DNA of 64,000 nt from Streptomyces violaceoruber (GTDB taxonomy: Bacteria > Actinomycetota > Actinomycetes > Streptomycetales > Streptomycetaceae), in the NCBI RefSeq assembly GCF_033406955.1, contig NZ_CP137734.1, positions 8,122,001 to 8,186,000 of the forward strand, read 5' to 3'. The notes beneath the pieces were generated by a model. That model was not told the DNA's origin, did not search any database, and saw nothing but the letters and a program-made list of their open reading frames with translations. The position numbers were made by a program, and so were the translations under genes. Below, piece by piece: positions 57,788 to 64,000 of the stretch; positions within the stretch are counted from its first letter, which is position 1, and every line of letters begins with the position of its first letter.

Positions 57788-58536
57788 GCGAACGCCCCGA
57801 TCCCCACCCCGGCCGTCTCCAGTGCCTCGCGCACCCGGGCCGCGATCCGGGCGGCGTTCGGGGTGTCGCCGTGCACGCACAGGGAGCGGGCGGCGACCGC
57901 GACGGCCGTACCGTCCGCGGCCTCGACGGAGCCCTCCAGGGCGAACGCCAGCGCGCGGCGCACCACCGCGTCCTCGTCCGTCACCACCGAGCCCGCCTCG
58001 CTACGGGGGACCAAGCTGCCCTCCGCGGTGTACGCACGGTCCGCGAAGGCCTCCGGGACGCCGGTGAGGCCCGCCTCCGCGGCGGCCGTGAGCAGCCGCG
58101 AGCCCGGGAGGCCGAGCACGGGCAGCGCGCCGCCGGCCAGCCGCACCCCGGCCACGACGGCACGGGCCTGACCCTCGTCGTGGACGGTGCGGTTGTAGAG
58201 CGCGCCGTGCGGCTTCACGTAGGCGACCGGGGCGCCGGCGGCCTCGGCGAACACCCGGAGGGCGCCGATCTGGTACGCCACCTCGGCCGCCAGTTCGTCG
58301 GAGGGCACGTCCATGGCGCGCCGGCCGAAGCCCGCCAGGTCGCGGTAGGACACCTGCGCCCCGATCCGCACCCCGCGCTCCGCGGCGAGGTCGCAGACGC
58401 GGCGCATCACCGAGGGGTCGCCCGCGTGGAAGCCGCACGCGACGTTGGCGCTGGTGACGACGGAGAGCAGGGCGTCGTCGTCGGTGAGGGTCCAGCGGCC
58501 GAAGCCTTCACCGAGATCTGCGTTGAGGTCGATCAC
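57784..58536 (-). CDS. pxpA: 5-oxoprolinase subunit A (LamB/YcsF)
   Basis: 250 residues from the GTG at 58536. DLNADLGEGFGRW opens the protein as in all LamB/YcsF members; VACGFHAGDP, RVCDLAAERGVRIGAQVSYRDLAGFGRR, VKPHGALYN and LCVHGDTPNA are the conserved blocks. First gene of the operon. The -10-like TACTTT at 58543-58548 would start transcription at or next to the GTG, so the message may be leaderless. Confidence 0.92.
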   Translation of the reverse strand: MIDLNADLGEGFGRWTLTDDDALLSVVTSANVACGFHAGDPSVMRRVCDLAAERGVRIGAQVSYRDLAGFGRRAMDVPSDELAAEVAYQIGALRVFAEAAGAPVAYVKPHGALYNRTVHDEGQARAVVAGVRLAGGALPVLGLPGSRLLTAAAEAGLTGVPEAFADRAYTAEGSLVPRSEAGSVVTDEDAVVRRALAFALEGSVEAADGTAVAVAARSLCVHGDTPNAARIAARVREALETAGVGIGAFA

Positions 58537-58542
58537 ACCTTG

Positions 58543-58572
58543 AAAGTAGACGATCGTTGAACGATCCGACAA
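58543..58572 (-). promoter_or_regulatory. pxpABC promoter with operator in the spacer
   Basis: Minus-strand -35 TTGTCG (58567-58572), spacer of 18 bases, -10 TACTTT (58543-58548). The spacer contains the perfect palindrome GATCGTT-G-AACGATC (58552-58566), so a bound dimer would block polymerase. Confidence 0.72.
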
Positions 58573-58584
58573 GGGACGCCCGCT

Positions 58585-58617
58585 CGACCGTCCATGCGAC
58601 CGTCCATGCGACCGTCC
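58585..58617. repeat. 12-bp direct repeat
   Basis: CGACCGTCCATG twice, then CGACCGTCC, between the two divergent promoters of the 5-oxoproline regulon. No role visible; it sets the distance between the two operators. Confidence 0.8.
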
Positions 58618-58665
58618 GCCCGGCGGACCCCTCGATCACTCCGGGCGACGAAGAGGATTCACCTC

Positions 58666-58694
58666 TTGTTAGATCGTTCAACGATCGCTAGTGT
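58666..58694 (+). promoter_or_regulatory. Promoter of the DUF969-DUF979-pcp arm with operator in the spacer
   Basis: -35 TTGTTA (58666-58671), 17-base spacer, -10 TAGTGT (58689-58694). The spacer contains GATCGTT-C-AACGATC (58672-58686), the same palindrome as in the opposite promoter with the central base complemented. The arrangement mirrors the pxpABC promoter. Confidence 0.75.
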
Positions 58695-58722
58695 CCGTGC
58701 ATCTGCCACACATCTGGAGCTA

Positions 58723-58737
58723 TGGTCCCCGGGACCA
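58723..58737 (+). promoter_or_regulatory. Palindrome in the leader of the DUF969 operon
   Basis: TGGTCCC-C-GGGACCA is a perfect inverted repeat about 30 bases after the predicted transcription start and 65 bases before the ATG. It can form a hairpin or be a second operator; a weak likeness to the DasR core (TGGTCT.AGACCA) is noted but not convincing. Confidence 0.5.
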
Positions 58738-58802
58738 CATGAGTCACGTTCCGAAGCTCCGGATCCGTGCCCTGCCCCCTCATGCCTGAAGAAGGCCACC
58801 GA

Positions 58803-59522
58803 ATGATCGTTCTCCTCGGTGTGGTCGTGGTGATCCTCGGATTCGTCACGCGCCGCAACCCCGTCCTCGTGGTGGGCGTCGCCGGTATCGTCACCGGACT
58901 GCTCGGCAAGATGAACCCGCTGGAGGTCCTCGCGGCCTTCGGCCGGTCCTTCGCCGACAGCCGCTCGGTCACCGTCTACGCCATCGTGCTCCCGGTGATC
59001 GGGCTGCTCGAGCGCTACGGCCTGCGCGAGCAGGCCCGCCATCTCATCGGCCGGCTGGGCAAGCTCAGCGCCGGCCGGTTCCTCACCGTCTACCTGCTGG
59101 TCCGGCAGGTCACCGCGGCCTTCGGCCTCAACAGCATCGGCGGCCCGGCGCAGACCGTGCGGCCCCTGGTGGCACCGATGGCCGAGGCCGCCGCCGAACG
59201 CTCCACCGGGGCCAAGCTGCCCGACAAGCTGCGCGAGAAGGTGCGCTCCTACTCGGCCTCGGCCGACACCGTGGGCGTCTTCTTCGGCGAGGACTGCTTC
59301 ATCGCGATCGGCTCCATCCTGCTGATCACCGGCTTCGTGAACTCCACCTACCACCAGGACATCGAGCCGACCCAGCTCGCCCTGTGGGCGATCCCGCTGG
59401 CCGTCTGCGCCTTCCTCATCCACGGCGCCCGACTGCTGCTCATGGACAAGCAGCTCGAACGCGAGATGGCGCAGGCCGCCGCCGAGCACGACCTGCCGCT
59501 TCCCGAGGGGGCCGAGAAGTGA
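58803..59522 (+). CDS. DUF969 membrane protein, predicted 5-oxoproline transporter subunit
   Basis: 239 residues from the ATG at 58803 (GAAGG upstream). Hydrophobic segments at the N-terminus (IVLLGVVVVILGFVT), middle and near 200; conserved RQVTAAFGLNSIGGPAQTVRPLVAPMAEAAA and SADTVGVFFGEDCFIAIGSILLI. It always occurs with DUF979; annotation projects predict the pair as a 5-oxoproline permease. Its neighbours here, pcp and pxpABC, support that. Stop overlaps the next start by GTGA. Confidence 0.87.
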   Translation: MIVLLGVVVVILGFVTRRNPVLVVGVAGIVTGLLGKMNPLEVLAAFGRSFADSRSVTVYAIVLPVIGLLERYGLREQARHLIGRLGKLSAGRFLTVYLLVRQVTAAFGLNSIGGPAQTVRPLVAPMAEAAAERSTGAKLPDKLREKVRSYSASADTVGVFFGEDCFIAIGSILLITGFVNSTYHQDIEPTQLALWAIPLAVCAFLIHGARLLLMDKQLEREMAQAAAEHDLPLPEGAEK

Positions 59523-60493
59523 TCAAGGTCGAATGGCTCTACTGGCTGATAGGCCTCGTCTTCGTCGTCATGGCCGTGCAGATGGCCATGGACCGCAGCA
59601 ACCCCAAGCGGTGGACGTCCGCCGCCTTCTGGGGCCTGCTCGGACTCACCTTCCCCTACGGCACCGGCGTGGCCAACGCCACCGCGGGCAACGGCGGCTG
59701 GACCCTGCCCGCCGAACCGCTCGGCGTCGCCGTCCTCGCCCTGATCGTGCTGGCCGGCTTCAACTTCCTCGGCAAGGGCGTCCCGGTCACCACCACCGGC
59801 GAGCAGCGCGAGGCCGCCGCCGCCCGGCTCGGCAACAAGATCTTCGTCCCCGCGCTGACCATCCCGCTGGTCGCCATCGTCTGCGCCTCCGTGCTCGACG
59901 AGTCCGGGCTCTTCGAGACCGGCAAGGCCACCCTCCTCGGGCTCGGCCTCGGCTGTGTCGCCGCGCTCGTCGTCGGGATGCTGGTGACCGGCGAGAAGAA
60001 GCTCTCCGTCCCGATCCACTCCGGCCGCTCCATGCTGGAGGCGATGGGCTCCGCCCTGCTGCTGCCCCAGCTCCTCGCCGTGCTCGGCTCGATCTTCGCC
60101 GCCGCCGGGGTCGGCGACCAGGTCGGCGACATCATGAACAAGGTGCTCCCCGACGACTCGAAGTACTTCGCCGTACTCGCCTACTGCGTCGGCATGTTCC
60201 TGTTCACCGTCATCATGGGCAACGCCTTCGCCGCCTTCCCGGTGATGACGGCGGCGATCGGCTGGCCCGTACTCATCCAGCAGATGCACGGCAACGAGCC
60301 GGCCGTCCTCGCGATCGGCATGCTGGCCGGCTTCGCCGGCACCCTGTGCACCCCGATGGCCGCCAACTTCAACATCGTCCCGGCCACCCTGCTCGAACTC
60401 AAGGACCAGTACGGGCCGATCAAGGCACAGCTCCCGACGGGCATCGCACTGCTCGGCTGCTGCACGGTGATCATGGCGCTCTTCGCCTTCTGA
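59519..60493 (+). CDS. DUF979 membrane protein, predicted 5-oxoproline transporter subunit
   Basis: 324 residues from the GTG at 59519. About nine hydrophobic segments; conserved FWGLLGLTFPYGTG, NKIFVPALTIPLVAIVCA and FAGTLCTPMAANFNIVPATLLELKDQYGPIKAQ. It is the larger partner of DUF969, translationally coupled to it. It would move 5-oxoproline (pyroglutamate) across the membrane; direction and coupling ion are unknown. Confidence 0.87.
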   Translation: MIKVEWLYWLIGLVFVVMAVQMAMDRSNPKRWTSAAFWGLLGLTFPYGTGVANATAGNGGWTLPAEPLGVAVLALIVLAGFNFLGKGVPVTTTGEQREAAAARLGNKIFVPALTIPLVAIVCASVLDESGLFETGKATLLGLGLGCVAALVVGMLVTGEKKLSVPIHSGRSMLEAMGSALLLPQLLAVLGSIFAAAGVGDQVGDIMNKVLPDDSKYFAVLAYCVGMFLFTVIMGNAFAAFPVMTAAIGWPVLIQQMHGNEPAVLAIGMLAGFAGTLCTPMAANFNIVPATLLELKDQYGPIKAQLPTGIALLGCCTVIMALFAF

Positions 60494-60540
60494 TCCCCGC
60501 CCCCGCGCCCGCCAACCGACCCGCACGGCAAGGAACGCCC

Positions 60541-61191
60541 ATGACCCGTGTCCTCATCACCGGCTTCGCCCCCTTCGGCGGGGAGCGGGTGAACCCCTCC
60601 TGGCAGGCGGCCTCTCTGGTGGCCGCCGAACCGCCCGCCGGGCTCGCGGTCACCGCCGCGGAACTGCCCTGTGTCTTCGGCGAGTCCCTCGACGCCCTGC
60701 GCGACGCCATCCGGGCGGACAACCCCGACCTGGTGCTCTGCCTGGGGCAGGCGGGCGGACGCCCGGGGGTCACCGTCGAGCGCGTCGGCATCAACGTCGA
60801 CGACGCGCGCATCCCCGACAACGCCGGCGGGCAGCCCATCGACGAACCCGTGGTCCCGGACGGCCCCGCCGCCTACTTCTCCACCCTCCCCGTCAAGGCG
60901 TGCGTCGCCGCGATGCGCGAGGCGGGGGTCCCGGCCGCCGTCTCCAACACGGCCGGCACCTTCGTCTGCAACCACGTGGCCTACGGCCTCGGCCACCTCA
61001 TCGCCACCGAGTTCCCGCACCTACGGGGCGGCTTCGCGCACGTGCCCTGGGCACCGGAACAGGTGCCCGACGGCACCGCGCCCGCCCTCCCGCCCGCCAC
61101 CGTCGCCCACGGCCTGCGCGCCCTGCTGGCGGCCGCCGCCCGCACCCCCGCCGAGCAGGACCTCAAGGTCACCGAAGGAGCCACCCACTGA
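60541..61191 (+). CDS. pcp: Pyroglutamyl peptidase I
   Basis: 216 residues, normal length. The family C15 triad is intact: Glu80 in VTVERVGIN, Cys143 in NTAGTFVCNHVAYG, His167 in GGFAHVPWAPEQ; the N-terminal ITGFAPFGGERVNPSW is diagnostic. It removes N-terminal pyroglutamate from peptides in the cytoplasm, feeding 5-oxoproline to PxpABC. RBS AAGGA. It starts 47 bases after DUF979 and its stop shares one base with the next start. Confidence 0.93.
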   Translation: MTRVLITGFAPFGGERVNPSWQAASLVAAEPPAGLAVTAAELPCVFGESLDALRDAIRADNPDLVLCLGQAGGRPGVTVERVGINVDDARIPDNAGGQPIDEPVVPDGPAAYFSTLPVKACVAAMREAGVPAAVSNTAGTFVCNHVAYGLGHLIATEFPHLRGGFAHVPWAPEQVPDGTAPALPPATVAHGLRALLAAAARTPAEQDLKVTEGATH

Positions 61192-62216
61192 TGCCGCTCA
61201 GCACCCACGCGGCCCGCTTCGCCCAGCTCGCCCTGGCGAACATCACCCGCGAGTACCCCAACTTCCCCGCCCATCTGATCACTTCCGCCGACGAGCGGCC
61301 CGAACCCCGCTCGCTGCACCCCGCCTTCTACGGCGCCTACGACTGGCACTCCTCGGTGCACATGCACTGGCTGCTGGTCCGCCTGCTGCGCCGTCACGGC
61401 GGCACCTCGGCACTGCCCGGCACCGAGGAGGCCGTCGCCGCGCTCGACCGCCACCTCACCCCCGGCAACCTCGCCACCGAGGCCGCCTACCTGCGCGAGC
61501 GCCCCTCCTTCGAGCGCCCGTACGGCTGGGCGTGGCTGCTCGCGCTCGCCGCCGAGTGCCGGGCGCTCGGGGGCCCGGAGGGTCAACGGTGGGCCGGAGC
61601 CCTGGAACCGGCCGTGGACGCCGTCGACGCGCTGCTGGCCGACTGGCTGCCCAAGGCCACCTATCCCGTTCGCCACGGCAACCACCCCAACAGCGCCTTC
61701 GCGCTGGGCCTCGCCCTCGACTCGGGCGAACTGCCGGCCGGGACCGAACGGGCCGTACGGGAACGCCTGCTGAGCTGGTTCGCCGACGACCACGACGCGC
61801 CCGCGCACTGGGAACCGTCCGGGCAGGACTTCCTCTCCCCGGCGCTCACCGAGGCCGACGCGATGCGCAGGGTCCTCGCGCCGGACCGGCTCGCGCGATG
61901 GCTCGACCGCTTCCTGCCCGGGCTCGGGACCGGCGCCCGCTGCGCACTGCTGGAGGTGCCGGTCGTCTCCGACCACGCCGACCCGCAGATCGGTCATCTG
62001 CTCGGTCTGACGCTCAGCAGGGCCGCCGCGCTGCGTGCCCTGGCCGACGCCCTGCCCGACGGCCCGGTCCGCGCCCGCCTGGACGAGGCGGCCGGGGCGC
62101 ATCTCACGGCCGGCCTGCCGGCGGTGGAACGCGGTGACTTCACCACCGACCACTGGCTGGCCACCTTCGCCGCACTGGCCCTCGACCCGGTGGCTCCGCC
62201 GGCTCCGCGTCACTGA
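61191..62216 (+). CDS. DUF2891 protein of the 5-oxoproline operon
   Basis: 341 residues, soluble, alpha-helical and Trp-rich. Conserved blocks: FAQLALANITREYPNF, LHPAFYGAYDWHSSVHMHW, AWLLALAAEC, YPVRHGNHPNSAFALGLALD, DDHDAPAHWEPSGQDFLSP and DHADPQIGHLLGLTLSRA. The repeated His, Asp and Trp in helical-hairpin context recall (alpha/alpha)-toroid enzymes such as epimerases or lyases. No function is established. Coupled to pcp through TGATG, so it probably acts in pyroglutamate or pyroglutamyl-peptide metabolism. Confidence 0.85.
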   Translation: MPLSTHAARFAQLALANITREYPNFPAHLITSADERPEPRSLHPAFYGAYDWHSSVHMHWLLVRLLRRHGGTSALPGTEEAVAALDRHLTPGNLATEAAYLRERPSFERPYGWAWLLALAAECRALGGPEGQRWAGALEPAVDAVDALLADWLPKATYPVRHGNHPNSAFALGLALDSGELPAGTERAVRERLLSWFADDHDAPAHWEPSGQDFLSPALTEADAMRRVLAPDRLARWLDRFLPGLGTGARCALLEVPVVSDHADPQIGHLLGLTLSRAAALRALADALPDGPVRARLDEAAGAHLTAGLPAVERGDFTTDHWLATFAALALDPVAPPAPRH

Positions 62217-62231
62217 CCCGGGGGAGGAGGG

Positions 62232-62402
62232 TCAGATCTCCGGGCGCAGGAGGCCGCGGCGGTACGCGGGCACCAAGTGCCGCGGAACCCGCAGGGTCAC
62301 CCCGTCCACCGTCACGGGCACCAGATTCGGCGTGCTCGCCTTCCACTGGGCCCGGCGGTGGCGGGTGTTGCTGCGGGACATCCTGCGCTTGGGAACGGCC
62401 AT
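62232..62402 (-). CDS. rpmF: 50S ribosomal protein L32, cysteine-free (zinc-independent) form
   Basis: 56 residues. The N-terminus MAVPKRRMSRSNTRHRRAQW is the L32 signature. The zinc-binding Cys pairs of the usual form are absent; there is no Cys at all, and the C-terminus reads LRVPRHLVPAYRRGLLRPEI. Cys-free paralogues replace zinc-containing ribosomal proteins when zinc is scarce and are repressed by Zur. A Zur-like box lies 39 bases upstream inside the promoter spacer. RBS AAAGGAG. Confidence 0.9.
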   Translation of the reverse strand: MAVPKRRMSRSNTRHRRAQWKASTPNLVPVTVDGVTLRVPRHLVPAYRRGLLRPEI

Positions 62403-62432
62403 GGTGAGGCTCCTTTCGGACGTGGAACCCCG

Positions 62433-62462
62433 ACCCTACATGAAAACGATGTTCATGTTGAA
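62433..62462 (-). promoter_or_regulatory. L32 promoter with Zur box in the spacer
   Basis: Minus-strand -35-like TTCAAC (62457-62462), -10-like TAGGGT (62433-62438), 18-base spacer. Inside it lies TGAAAAC-G-ATGTTCA (62441-62455), a Zur palindrome with two arm deviations from TGAAAAT-N-ATTTTCA. Confidence 0.78.
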
Positions 62463-62488
62463 TGTGTCGTGTCCCGGAGCGCCCGCGC

Positions 62489-63694
62489 TCATCGCCGCTG
62501 TGTGCCGGTGAGGCGCCCCAGCGCCCGCACCAACGCCTCGACGCCCGCCTCCGCCTTCGACCGGGGGCACCCGACGTTGAGCCGTACCCGTCCCGGGGAG
62601 CCGTAGGCGGCCCCGGGCATGACCGCCACCTTCTCGACCTCCACCAGTTCGCGTTGCAGCTCCTCGTCGTCGACGCCCAGCGGGCGCAGGTCGATCCACG
62701 CCAGGTAACCCGCCTGCGGGGGCCGCCAGTCGAGCCCCGGGAACGCCGCCCGGAGGCGGTCGGCGACCATCGCGAGGTTGCCCGCGAGATACGTCCGCAG
62801 CGCGTCCAGCCAGGGCGCCCCCTCGCGGTACGCGGCGATGTGGCCGACCAGCGACAGCACCGCGGGGGAGGAGAGCCCGTCCGCGTCCTTGAGCTGCCGC
62901 AGGTAGGCGTCGCGCGAGGCCGGGTCGCCGACGATGCCGTAACTGCCGGTCAGCGCGGGAATGTTGAAGGACTTGGACGCCGAGGTGACCACGGCCCAGC
63001 GGCCGTCGCCGGCGTGGCGGACCCAGGGACGGTGGAGGTGCGGGGCGTGGGCCAGGTCGGAGTGGATCTCGTCGCTGACGACCGCCACGCCGTGTCGTGC
63101 GCACAGCCGGGCCATCCGGTCCAGCTCCGCGGCCGACCACACCCTGCCCGTCGGGTTGTGCGGCGAACACAGCAGCAGCACGGCCGTGTCGGGGAGCGCC
63201 AGCAGCCGTTCCAGCTCCGGCCAGTCGTCCAGGGGACACTCCAGGAGCCGCCGGCCGCTTGCCGCGACCGTCCTGGGGAACGCGTCGTACATCGGGGTGT
63301 GGGCGACCACCCCGTCACCCGGCCGCGACCACAGGTGCAGCAACCGCGAGACCTGGTAGACCACGGAGGGCGCGTAGACGACCGACCCGGGGTCCACGGC
63401 CGTGCCGTGCCGTGCCGCGTACCAGTGGACGATCGCGGACAGGAAGTCGTCCTGGCGCCAGCGGGAGTAGCCGAGCACCCCGTGCTCCAGACGGCCGCGC
63501 AGCGCCGCCAGCACCTCGGGGGCGGTCTCGAAGTCCATGTCGGAGATCGTGAACGGCAGCAGGTCCGGCACGCCGAACCGGTCCTGCACGTAGTCCCACT
63601 GCGTGCACCAGGTGCCGCGCCGGTCCACCGGGGTGTCGAAGTCGTACGGCGCGGACGCGGGCCCCGGTGCGGCGGGAGCCGAGTGCGCGGTCAC
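62489..63694 (-). CDS. MalY/PatB-type PLP-dependent C-S lyase
   Basis: 401 residues, fold type I aminotransferase. Typical PatB/MalY segments: LPFTISDMDFETAPEVLAAL, VLGYSRW, SPHNPTGRVWS, SDEIHSDLAH, the PLP lysine in TSASKSFNIPAL and VNVGCPRSKAEAGVEAL. These enzymes split cystathionine to homocysteine, and E. coli MalY also represses MalT. The ATG overlaps the stop of a PTS EIIB coding region by 4 bases, the same order as E. coli malX-malY. Confidence 0.88.
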   Translation of the reverse strand: MTAHSAPAAPGPASAPYDFDTPVDRRGTWCTQWDYVQDRFGVPDLLPFTISDMDFETAPEVLAALRGRLEHGVLGYSRWRQDDFLSAIVHWYAARHGTAVDPGSVVYAPSVVYQVSRLLHLWSRPGDGVVAHTPMYDAFPRTVAASGRRLLECPLDDWPELERLLALPDTAVLLLCSPHNPTGRVWSAAELDRMARLCARHGVAVVSDEIHSDLAHAPHLHRPWVRHAGDGRWAVVTSASKSFNIPALTGSYGIVGDPASRDAYLRQLKDADGLSSPAVLSLVGHIAAYREGAPWLDALRTYLAGNLAMVADRLRAAFPGLDWRPPQAGYLAWIDLRPLGVDDEELQRELVEVEKVAVMPGAAYGSPGRVRLNVGCPRSKAEAGVEALVRALGRLTGTQRR

Positions 63695-64000
63695 GGCCGG
63701 CCCGCCGGGACCATCGTCGCGATGGCGTCCTTCACGGACTGCACCTGCGGACCGATGACGACCTGGACGTTGTGCCCGTCGAGCTTGACGACGCCCACGG
63801 CCCCCAGCTTCTTCAGCCGGGCCTCGTCCACCGCTTCGGCGTCCGCCACCGTCATGCGCAGGCGGGTGATGCAGTTGTCCAGGGACCGGATGTTGCCGGC
63901 GCCGCCGATCGCGTCGAGCATGGCGGCCGCGTCGTACTTCCCGGCGACCAGCTCGCGCGCCGGCTCAGGAGCCGCTCCGGCCTGCTCCTCCGCGTGTTCC
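63691..64000 (-). CDS. PTS EIIB domain, C-terminal end (MalX/PtsB-like), cut by window edge
   Basis: The frame is open to the right edge. A linker-like EEQAGAAPEPARE leads into KYDAAAMLDAIGGAGNIRSLDNCITRLRM, where the Cys is the phosphorylated residue of glucose-family EIIB domains; GAVGVVKLDGHNVQVVIGP follows. The Ala/Pro-rich stretch before it suggests a fused EIICB protein, with the IIC part outside the window. It phosphorylates an imported sugar. Coupled to the MalY-type gene. Confidence 0.85.
   Translation of the reverse strand, partial: EHAEEQAGAAPEPARELVAGKYDAAAMLDAIGGAGNIRSLDNCITRLRMTVADAEAVDEARLKKLGAVGVVKLDGHNVQVVIGPQVQSVKDAIATMVPAGRP

Noticed and set aside
58723..58737. DasR site in the DUF969 leader
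   Set aside because: The arms are TGGTCCC/GGGACCA, not TGGTCT/AGACCA; kept only as an unassigned palindrome.

Overview
The window is high-GC actinobacterial chromosome with almost exclusively G or C at third codon positions. It contains iron boxes of the DmdR/IdeR type, a DasR-like site, Zur-like boxes, many Tat and lipoprotein exports, and the coelichelin cluster. I judge it to be a Streptomyces of the S. coelicolor/lividans/violaceoruber type. The order coelichelin NRPS - exporter - esterase - MbtH - rhamnosidase - ... - GH19 chitinase - AA10 LPMO - zinc ABC operon - chloroperoxidase - ... - L32 agrees with what I remember of S. coelicolor around SCO0492 down to about SCO0434. That is recall, not a database result. 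No rRNA, tRNA, CRISPR array or intact insertion sequence was seen.

Layout. 1-9.05 kb: 3' two-thirds of the coelichelin NRPS (Thr adenylation, epimerisation, condensation, hydroxyornithine adenylation, carrier), a half-exporter with a degenerate ATPase, an Fes/IroE-type esterase and an iron-box-controlled MbtH gene. 9.07-18.4 kb: a Tat-exported GH78 alpha-L-rhamnosidase with a palindromic operator; two divergent regulator/flavin-monooxygenase pairs (MarR and TetR, the second enzyme resembling Tet(X)); the LPMO-GH19 chitin pair. 18.4-19.9 kb: a decaying patch (MerR-like fragment, short tandem repeat, inositol-monophosphatase-like gene with an in-frame TGA). 20-27 kb: a ferritin-like Tat protein, a VOC protein and an Azt/Znu-type zinc importer with two AztD-like lipoproteins, all around a Zur-like box that sits on the ATPase start codon; a 25-residue bL37 gene follows on the other strand. 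27-38 kb: an AraC/hydrolase pair, AhpD-like, pirin, HD hydrolase, GlxA-like regulator, chloroperoxidase-type hydrolase, PAS-GAF-SpoIIE phosphatase, and two CGNR zinc-finger regulators, each divergent from an enzyme gene with TAACC-type repeats between. 38-47.5 kb: iron-boxed siderophore-interacting reductase, then a six-gene sugar operon (binding protein, two permeases, LacI, GH5-like, GH3). 47.5-56.2 kb: sirtuin, SpoIIE phosphatase plus MASE1 membrane protein, orphan rhamnose-type binding protein, MarR with a frameshifted MFS exporter, a partly duplicated secreted protein and a DUF2809 protein. 56.2-62.2 kb: divergent 5-oxoproline regulon. 62.2-64 kb: cysteine-free L32 with a Zur-like box, and a MalY-type lyase behind the end of a PTS EIIB domain.

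How the genes work together. Metal homeostasis is the main thread: coelichelin assembly, export and release plus a siderophore-interacting reductase for iron; an ABC importer, AztD-like chaperones and a zinc-free L32 for zinc. The most complete little-studied system is at 56.2-62.2 kb. There pyroglutamyl peptidase would release 5-oxoproline, the DUF969/DUF979 pair would carry it across the membrane, and PxpABC would open it to glutamate. Two identical-type palindromes lie exactly inside the -35/-10 spacers of the two divergent promoters, suggesting one off-window repressor for both arms and for a DUF2891 protein of unknown role. Visible decay (nonsense codon, frameshift, partial duplication) is limited to three places.
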